A stretch of 64,000 nt of DNA, from positions 872,501-936,500 of the forward strand of contig JAZKJV010009629.1 of NCBI GenBank assembly GCA_037367405.1, written 5' to 3'. Below are positions 56,350-64,000 of this stretch, in pieces (position 1 is the first letter of the stretch; each line of letters opens with the position of its first letter). The translations under genes were made by a program, and so were the position numbers. The notes beneath the pieces were generated by a model. The model was not told the DNA's origin. It did no database searches and saw only the letters and a list, made by a program, of their open reading frames with translations. The stretch comes from Ottelia alismoides. Its lineage: Eukaryota > Streptophyta > Magnoliopsida > Alismatales > Hydrocharitaceae.

Positions 56350-57663
56350 CGATTTATCGACTCACTCCCACGGTACGCTAATATAGTGAACTATCTTGTC
56401 TCCAAGAAAGTTCCCGAAGATTGACCCAAGAGCCACATAGACCGACTCAAGTCGGATGCGAGACATTACCATTGGGAGGATCTGATCCTTTTCTTTGAAG
56501 AACCGGACTGTGTTTGAAGGAGGTGTATTCCTCAATAGGAATATCAGAGTGTCCTTACTTTCTGCCATAGTTTGGAGGCAGGAGGACACCACTCCGGGAA
56601 GAGGATCGCATGTAAGGTTTTACAATGTAACTTATACTGGCCTACTTTGTTTCACGATGTGCTCATCTTTGCGAAGTCGTGCCCAGTATGCCAGCGAATG
56701 GGCGGAATCGTTGGATCCAAGGATGAGATGCCAATGCAGCCTGTCATCATTTGTGATGTCTTTGACACCTGAGGCATCAACTTCATGGGCCCATTCCCAG
56801 TTAGCCATGGTTTTGATTATATCCTTCTTGCGGTGGATTATCTGTCAAGGTGGGTGGAGGTTATCCCGATCCGAGCCGTAGATAGCAAGACTATCTGCAA
56901 ATTTATTAAAGATCACATCATCTCTAGGTTCAGGATCCCCAAAGTATTGATTTTCGATGGGGGTAGCCATTTTGTGAACAGAGATGTGAAGAAACTCGTA
57001 AAGTATTACGGCATCGAACACCGTGTCGCTAGTCCTTACCACCCACAGATCAATGGCATGGTAGACGTATCGAATAGGGAGGCTAAGACCATATTACAGA
57101 AGCTTGTCCTCCCAGACAGGAAGGACTGGTCTCAGATCTTGGATCAGGTCCTTTGAGCTTACAAGACAACTTACAAGACACCATTAGGAACCTCCCCATT
57201 CAGAATGGTGTTTGGGAAGCCGTGCCATTTGCCCGCTGAGCTAGTGCATAAATCCAAATGGGAAATCAAGAAGGTCAACTGGAACACACACCTAAGGCGG
57301 AAACAGAGAGAGATCGATCTGAATGAACTTGTGGAGATCAGAAACCGAGCATATGACAACAATTTGCTGTACAAGGACAAGGTAAAGCGTTGGCACGATA
57401 GATTTATCAGACGAAAGACCTTTGTTCCTGGACAGAAGGTATGGTTATTCAATGCTAGGCTGAAGATTTTCCAAGGTAAGTTTAAATCCAAGTGGACTGC
57501 TCCGTTCATAGTCTATTTTGTACATGACAGTGGATGTGTAGAGATCTCAGATCTTACACATGGAGCACAAACATCCCTAATTAATGGACAATTGTTGAAA
57601 TACTTTATTGAACCTAATGAACAGTTAGTTTATGTTAAGGAGATTGTTTTCAGCGTGAGGTAG
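56350..57663 (+). pseudogene. Integrase of element F
   Basis: Zinc domain at 56572-56705: GGHHSGKRIACKVLQ and KSCPVCQRMG (HHCC). The core is open at 56785-57156: LLAVDYLSRWVEVIP (first Asp), VLIFDGGSHF (second Asp; relatives have SDGG) and HPQINGMVDVSNRE, where the third catalytic residue is Asp in place of Glu. One stop lies at 57154. The C-terminal part 57205-57663 is intact: FGKPCHLPAELVHK, KRWHDRFIRR, FVPGQKVWLFNARLKIFQG and FKSKWTAPFIVYFV. It would insert element DNA into the genome. Confidence 0.87.
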
Positions 57664-59581
57664 ACTCAGAAGACACACATAAAGTCGCGCATGAGATCTT
57701 GCAACATTGAGCTCTCACCATCAGCAGCATCGAAAAGATTCAGATCTTGATCCTTGTATATACTCAACTCCTTCTGTGCATACTTTCTATCCCTCCCTTC
57801 CCTGTGATTCGAATCACTCGCCCTAGCTCCATATCATTTCATTTTTTGGCTATACTTAGATGACCAGATCCGAAGTATAGGGGGAAGAGTGACCCGAGTC
57901 TATTCATCATTCGTTGTACATCCTCCAGATCTCATCTGTTCTCACACTCACTATTGTCCTATACTTAGGCTGACCTGAGCCTAAGTATAGGGGGAACCGA
58001 TGCCCTACATGTATATACTCATCCATTCTCCTCTTGACCTCGTCCGCCCTATTTTTGTTCTTCTTCTACACTTAGGCTACCAGAGCCTAAGTATAGGGGG
58101 GCGGGATGATTTCTATACATTTTTGTTATTTTAGCTTTCCTACGCTTAGCACAAGCTATGTCTTTTTCCTCTCTTTTTGTGCTCTGAGGACATAACACAC
58201 ACTATGTATAGGGGGCGTGTATACAATACATATATACTTTACCAATAGCTCATACTTTCACATATTTTCGTGTATTTTTTGTATATACTCTACAATAATT
58301 ATGGGGTGGGTAAAAATTGAAAAAAAACATTTATAAAATACATGTATACTTGTATATGGTATAAACACTTGTATAATTTGTGTAATACTTATAAAACTCT
58401 TGTAAAATTGTTGTAATATCAATTTTTTTGAAAAAAATGTAGACTTCTTATTTACTCTTGCATATAATCCTTGTATTTTAGAAAATGTGTCTTGCATTTC
58501 ATTCATCTCTATAGCATGTCATCGGCATCTCATCTACATATCTAGCATATGCAAAGTGAAAAGTTAGTGGGTTCTGAACCAAGTTATGAATAGAAGTCGA
58601 GGATGGATTAGATTTGACCTTAATCTACCTAATTTCAGAGGAACCTTATAGGAAATGGAGTTAAGATTTTTCAGGTCAAGTGACTTAATTCTTTGGGTCC
58701 GCAAGTCTATGTTCACATGTCATCTTTATTAGTCTAAGAAGAATATCGCGTACATACGCATGATTCTTTTAGACAGTGACCTAACTTGGACAAGCACCAT
58801 GCATGTAGCTCTTCATTGATGAGGTGGTAAGGAGGTAGAATCCTTTGTCTTGGAGTAGCACACGGGTGGAAACATCTGTCCTCCTCTAGGGATGGTAGTG
58901 AACCTCAACCTAGTCTGGTGGTGTTGACATCTAAGGACAAGATGTTGTGGGTTGCAATAATGCTTCAAAAGAGGGATAGTCTACTGGCTCAAGAGGAATA
59001 CCCCTAATGTACATGTTGCAGCTTGTATATAGTTCAAAAAAGAAGAAGAAGAAAAAAGAGAACTCCAAAAAAGTGGACAGGCCTGATTGAAAATAAAATG
59101 TCTGCCAGAGTATGTATATTTCCAAGAAGCCTGCAGCTGGCTGACTTGGCTACACTGGTCAAGCATCCTGGGATAGGTAGCTACACTGGCTACCATCCAT
59201 TCTTCTCTCCACCCCCTCTTCTTGAGTTGGTCGCACTTAAACATAGAAGGGGATACCCCTCTCCTCGAGGAAAGAGTTACTGGACTGGAGAATTAGAGTT
59301 ACCTTGTTAGAGGAGGCTGGTTCTTTGCCATTTCAGATGTGGAGAGTTATATTTAACTTACACAGTACAAGTAAGATTCACAGTCAACAGAAATTTGCGT
59401 ATGAGGATTTGTTATGACCTGACTGTTGAGGCATCTTGAATACAAGAATTGTGGAACTTAAAGTCTGTTAGGTCTTAAATTCAGATCCCAATAAGGTTAC
59501 GCCACACAATTAATCCAAAGGTCAAGTCAAGCTCCATTTTCACCTTTTGTTCATAACCTTGGTATGGAATCCAATAGGGGT
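57664..59581 (+). other. 3' UTR of element F
   Basis: No gene. It is collinear with the 3' UTR of C: palindrome GTGATTCGAATCAC (57804-57817), four polypurine-like hairpins (57850-58217), a segment rich in TATA/TGTA words (58220-58480) and the conserved block 59105-59480. It ends with a worn polypurine tract CCAATAGGGGT just before the LTR start at 59582. An env-like frame, present in some Athila elements, is absent. Confidence 0.72.
57850..58217 (+). repeat. Series of four polypurine-like hairpins, element F
   Basis: (1) CTATACTT 57850-57857 with AAGTATAG 57873-57880. (2) CTATACTTAGGCT with AGCCTAAGTATAG, about 57959-57990. (3) CTACACTTAGGCT with AGCCTAAGTATAG, about 58066-58096. (4) a long one at about 58140-58217 with CTACGCTTAGC outside and GCTATGTC/GACATA inside. 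Each right arm runs into a G-run. Same order and similar spacing as 31548-31912 in C. Confidence 0.86.
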
Positions 59582-60379
59582 TGTGAATCTGTGATTCATC
59601 ACTCTAAAAGTTGAAAATAGAGCTTTGTTCCCGAGTAATTAGATACATTTTATCACCTATATTTCATAATTAGCATTCATGCATGCATAAGTTATATCTG
59701 CATTTTAGCATTCATATTTGCATTAATAAAGAAGCCCACTTCAATTGTAAAAATCACCTATTTGTATATATATTATACTAACCCCAAATCCCAAAAATTG
59801 TACTCTATAGTGTATATATTACTAACACTAATTATAGAAAAAATATCAAAAAAAATACTAACTTGTAAAATTGACAAATAAAATCCGAGTCCAAGTTTGA
59901 GACTAGGAACCTTAAAATATGTATATCTCTCTCATACAACATCAGATTTAGGTCTACTCCATTTTTAAATAATATACATTCAAAGACCTTCAAAACAAGA
60001 CCAATTTCATTAAAATCGGAGCTCATATGCAAAAATTAATTTGACCTCGTTTGTATTTTTGGTCAACATGAAATTTGTAGATCTCATCGAGATCTACAAC
60101 TTTCATGTTTTGAGTTTTTCCAAATTATGTTATTTTCCCACTCATAATTCACTTTCTTCCTCGCAATAATGTGATTGGGCCACGTGGCTCCTTCTGGTTG
60201 TGCCATGTGGCCCGTCTCATAACGCACCACGTGTTCCCTATTTCCCGTCGTCCGATCATCTCTTTCATCTCTAGATCCAAGTCATTCATTCCTGCACCTA
60301 TTCTCAACCCTTGGATCAAGGCCCAGATCGCATCTGGGTTGCTCACTTCCGCCTTCACCTCCTTGCGCCACGTAGCGCT
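59582..60379 (+). repeat. Element F 3' LTR, first 798 bp
   Basis: Begins TGTGAATCTG and aligns with 46287-47113 of the 5' LTR, but lacks about 70 bp after ATGCAAAAATT (near 60035), where the 5' copy has TGGGTTTTGGGCCCC and more. It stops at TAGCGCT, where element E is inserted; the 5' LTR continues there with CTCCATCACC. The rest must lie beyond the right end of E, outside the window. Confidence 0.82.
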
Positions 60380-63300
60380 TGATGAATCCACGACTCATCA
60401 CCTTTATTCTTTTATTTTAGCCTCATTTCCTTTGTCAAACACATGTAAATACCCATTAATTGCATAAAATTACCATTTTGCATGCATTTGTTAACTATGC
60501 ATTTTTAACACTTTTTGTACATAAATAAAAGAATAAAGAAGAAAAGAAAAATAAAAGAAAAATAAAAGAAAAATAAAGGATGTATTTATGCAATAAATGT
60601 AGACTGACTAGAACCCCGAGAGAAGGTCAAGACTTGACCTGATCGACCAGGAATAAAGTAGGGGAAGATAGGGTCTTCTGTCAAAAATCCAAAAATATTC
60701 TGTAAATATTTTTCCTGTATATTTGTATAAAACTTACATTATTTTATTCATACTTAAATTGACCACAAATTAATTATTTTTGTAAACAAAAGTTGTAAAT
60801 AAAAATGTGTTGTAAATAATAAAAATAAGTGTAAAATAAAATAATATATATTGCAAATAATCACACCTAGAAAAAGCCACAAAGCGACAATTGAAACACC
60901 AATTCCGGCTCCATACGAGCTTAAATTGAATCAAAATCACTTCCATTATACTCTAAATTAAATTATCTTTTAAATGGTTGCGGTTTCAAAATTTTTGGAG
61001 TTACGGTTAAAAAGTCGATTTTCTGGGGTGTTTTGTGCAGTTTAACCAATATTTGTTGTACATATTTATTAATATTTATTTTTTTATGTACATAATTTTA
61101 AATATTATTTTCATTAAAAATAAAATAAAATTATAAATAAAAAACTAAAATAAAAAAGATATAAAAGTTATTTCCTTATTTGTACATGTGTATATTGTAT
61201 TATATGTACATAATATCTGTATACAACTAACTTCCTTTAATAAAAAATCACAAAAAATAAAATATCTAACATTAATTAATTGATTTAATTTAATTATGAA
61301 ATTTAGATTTAATTATTTAAATTATTCTTTTATTTGAATTGAAAACTTGCCTTTTATGTAAAGATTTGATTTATGCCTTAATTAGCCACCATTAAAGTGG
61401 CTAATTAACTTTTGTAAATTAATTAATTATTTTATTTTAATTAAATCCTAATTTCATTTTAAATTAATTAATTAATTTAATTAATTTATTTATTTAAATA
61501 ACCACTAAATACTTTCCTTATTTGTACATACCTTCCTTTTTTATTTTACTTCTCTTTTTAATGGGCTCCACCCCCTTCATTCACGCTTGATCAATCTTTG
61601 GAGAAAGGAGCCCGATCTCCGAGAGCTACTCATCGCAGAAGGGTGCCCAGCCTCCGATCCGGTCAGTGACAGTGATTCGGTCGTCGTCGAGGCCGTCACG
61701 GCGTGTCCGCTAACAAGGTAAGATCCAACTTTATTTTCGTCTTTTTCTCTAGGATAAATCATAGGTCTAGTTTTTGCTCCCATTTTATCAAGCTCTTAGA
61801 TCATTAAAAAATCAAAAACATCCATCACATTTTGATCCGCTTCTAAATCTGATTTTTCGTCTCAACTCGTGACCTCTCCATTCCGCATCTATCTCACGCA
61901 ACCACACACCTCCGACCACGCACGGTGGTTGGAGACTCGGATCCATCCCTCGCATTTCCACTGGATCCCCATCCACACCTCCGATTTTGTTTATAAATAA
62001 ATAAAAACAAAAAATTGCATTTCTTCTTTTAACCTTTATTTTACAGGAATAAATAAAAAAAGTATATATATATGTTTCTCTAACATCTGTTGTTACAGGA
62101 GAATAAAAAATATATATATAAATCAAAACAAAAAAACACATTTTTGTTCAGTTATTTGATTACAGATAAAAAAATAAAAAAAGTAACAAAAAAAAGAAAA
62201 AAATAATAATTTCTACAGTACAGCAAACGCGCCACCGCGGTTCGCGTCGATCCGCCGCCCGACCTCCTGCGCAACCACCGCCTCCCGTAGGCGCAGCCCG
62301 CACCAATCCTCTGCCCGGCCACCTGGGTGGCGTGCCGCCCCGTGCGCCCCTACTCCAGGCGGCGCAGCACCCCGTGCGCGCCTCTTCCATCCTCCCCTTT
62401 AGAGCTCACCGTGCCCAGTACCGCACGTTCCCGGGCGCGCCTCCCGCGTGCGCGACCGCCACCTGAACCGCGCTCCTCTGTGACTAACACCGCCGTCCCC
62501 CACCCGCATCTCCTTCCAACAGGCGGCACGTGCGCCGCCACGCACCCCCTCCTCAGCACATCAACACCGCCTTCACGGCCCCCTTCCGACGCGATTCTGC
62601 GTGACCCTGCTCCGCCGCATGTACCGCCAACAAGCAGCACAACGGTGCCCGACTACCCTCCACCTCACCACGCCTCTCCACCATTGGAGAAGAAGGGGTG
62701 GGCGGCGGCCACCCCCTATCCCCTTTTGCTTGGGTTTTGAAGAAACGAAGTGCAACAGAACCCTAAAAGATTTTTCAATAAAAAAATTGGGTAAATTTCA
62801 TTATTAGCCCTGCATTTTATTTCTTGTCAATTTTTTATGCAAAAACTATGAATAACTGTAACTAAGTTCTTGTACTACAGACTTTAACTTTGCATGCATT
62901 TTTCATCGAAATAAATGTTTTTATTATTCGAAAAATTCTCAAAACAATTGTGCATGCTCCTGTTGTAGTGTTTATTGTTGTATAAATTTTTCATCAATTT
63001 TCATTGCCATTTGATATATTTAAAAAATAAAAAACAGTGACTTTTATTATTCCTGAAATTTAAAAATTCATAAAAATTCGAAAATTGGTTAAAATTTCCA
63101 AAAAAGTTACTATAGGCGTATTTTGGTATATTTTATTTTCTGACTAATTTTTGTGCATTAACTCTTTGTAAAAATCAAAAAAATTACAAAAAATGAAAAT
63201 TTTTAAAATAATTGTAGTAACTTCAAGAAAAATCCAAAAATTCTGATCTTAGTCTCTAATTGTAGATATTGCTTTGTAGTTTGTAGTAAAAATAAATTCC

Positions 63301-63820
63301 AGGAATTTTGGGCACTTAAAGGATTTTTAAGTTGCATAAGATTCTTGGTTGTGCATTGATTTTTTTATTTTCCACTGTTTCATTTTTAGAAAATAAAAAA
63401 ACAACAGAAAAAATTGAGAAAATTATCAAAAACATTTTAAAACATATAAAACATAAAAACAATCTATTTTTAATTTTCTGAGTATTTTTTGTCATTTTGA
63501 AAAATATAAAAAGAGCGGTGTATGTGCTTTTTAATCTTTTGTGCCTATTTTAAAAAAAATTAAAAAAATTAAAAATTCAAAAACCACTAAATTTTTTTTC
63601 GAAATTTGACAACATCGTTTTTAAATTGTGCTCCTTGTGTTCGACCCTGATCGCTACACCAGATAAAAAGAATAGCAAAAATCGCTTACATTTGTTTTCA
63701 TTGATTCATATTTTTTTGAGTGGTTTAAATTATTTTTCTCGATTGACCGCGCTTGGTGATTTGGGTTACAACGACCATTGTTTATTATTTTCTTAACCCG
63801 AGTCGTCAGGCGTGTCATCA
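60380..63820 (+). repeat. Element E 5' LTR
   Basis: 3441 bp, starts TGATGAATCC and ends GTGTCATCA. Block order as in 21177-17713: an A-rich AAAGAAAAATAA tract (60530-60580), GGTCAAGACTTGACCTGATC (60624-60643), a gene-like leader (61560-61717), a strong donor-like AACAAG/GTAAGATCC at 61717/61718, acceptor-like TTTTACAG at 62046 and TGTTACAG at 62098, a GC-rich island (62220-62740) and an AT-rich end. Frames at 62327-62740 lie in the island and have no domain. Confidence 0.85.
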
Positions 63821-63823
63821 GAA

Positions 63824-63841
63824 TGGCGTCGTTGCCGGGGA
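63824..63841 (+). promoter_or_regulatory. Primer binding site of element E (Asp-tRNA type)
   Basis: TGGCGTCGTTGCCGGGGA, one mismatch to TGGCGCCGTTGCCGGGGA, three bases after the LTR end TCATCA. The best-preserved primer site among the Athila-like elements here. Confidence 0.88.
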
Positions 63842-64000
63842 GCACCGCTTTGTAGTCATTTTTCATTTTTTTGTGATATTTGTCTCTCAATATTATAATT
63901 GTTGTCTGACCTTCTCTCTTGGATTTTTGTGCGAGGAACTGCTTGGAGGATGAATTGGAGTTTCCTTTTGGAGGACCCGCACAGGAGGAAGAGCATGGAG
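63842..64000 (+). other. Start of the leader of element E
   Basis: Follows the primer site; TTGTGCGAGGAACTGC near 63926 resembles TTGTGCGAGGAATACG after the primer site of F (about 50018), so it is the same kind of leader. No gene; cut by the window edge. Confidence 0.6.

Larger units (their letters stand above)
46287..60379 (+). mobile_element. Element F: Athila-like element with full gag-pol order
   Basis: Plus-strand element with 5' LTR (46287-49846, missing about the first 17 bp), primer site (49849), leader, gag (51556-53700), protease, RT, RNase H, integrase (to 57663), 3' UTR with polypurine-like hairpins and a 3' LTR that begins at 59582 and is cut by element E at 60380. The RT, RNase H and integrase reading frames are the best kept in the window but still broken. 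No env-like frame lies between integrase and the 3' LTR. Confidence 0.88.
60380..64000 (+). mobile_element. Element E: left end of another Athila-like element
   Basis: An intact 5' LTR (60380-63820), primer site (63824) and 160 bp of leader, continuing past the window. It is inserted in the 3' LTR of F, probably with GCGCT (60375-60379) as target duplication, the second copy of which would be outside. LTR and primer site belong to the same subfamily as element B. Confidence 0.85.

Noticed and set aside
57664..59581. Env-like gene expected in some Athila elements
   Set aside because: No open frame of useful length, no membrane segment; the region is non-coding and aligns with the 3' UTR of element C.
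63824..63841. tRNA gene fragments
   Set aside because: The tRNA-like matches at 2167, 11044, 26516, 27502, 44093, 49849 and 63824 are only 12-19 bases complementary to tRNA 3' ends next to LTR ends, so they are primer binding sites.

Overview
The window is a stretch of repeat-rich nuclear DNA from a flowering plant. I find no host gene, tRNA gene, rRNA gene or CRISPR array. Essentially all recognisable content is nested retrotransposons: one Ty1/copia element, a remnant of a Ty3/gypsy element with an iMet-type primer site, at least four Athila-like Ty3/gypsy elements, and a 5'-truncated RTE-type LINE. Large-genome angiosperm is a firm inference. GC-rich islands inside otherwise AT-rich LTRs would fit a monocot, but that is only a hint.

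Layout. 1-757 is unassigned. 760-2166 is a decayed gag with a CCHC knuckle on the minus strand, then an iMet-type primer binding site and the end of its LTR (from 2182). Into that LTR a complete copia element (element A, 3118-13665, minus strand) has inserted, with a perfect 5-bp target duplication (TGATC) and 2.6-kb LTRs that are almost identical. Its interior holds only a decayed reverse transcriptase, so it was probably mobilised in trans. 13671-15444 is flank without recognisable genes. From 15445 to 44287 lies an Athila-like element on the minus strand (element B), split in its integrase by a 13.6-kb plus-strand Athila-like element (element C, 23188-36743, target duplication CTCAC). C keeps only protease-region coding sequence and lacks RT, RNase H and integrase. 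44296-46283 is an RTE LINE on the minus strand. From 46287 runs another plus-strand Athila-like element with gag, protease, RT, RNase H and integrase (element F). Its 3' LTR is broken at 60380 by the 5' LTR of a further element (E), which leaves the window at the right edge.

How the parts fit. B, C and F share a layout: LTR, Asp-type primer site, long leader, gag, protease, RT/RNase H, integrase (missing in C), a roughly 1.9-kb 3' untranslated region and a G-rich polypurine tract. No env-like gene is visible. All coding regions carry stops, frameshifts or altered active-site residues; the least damaged are the RT, RNase H and integrase segments of F.

The most unusual signals are not genes. 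(1) A fourfold series of hairpins in the 3' UTR of B, C and F, each with an arm ending in AAGTATAG plus a G-run, so each looks like an extra copy of the polypurine tract. (2) A dense array of perfect short palindromes with a common CAC loop in the U3 of element A, and the same texture through its interior. (3) A 21-bp hairpin at the head of the Athila-like LTRs. (4) An inverted LTR-derived island in C flanked by two copies of the LTR-end/primer-site junction. (5) A conserved possible splice donor within the LTRs.
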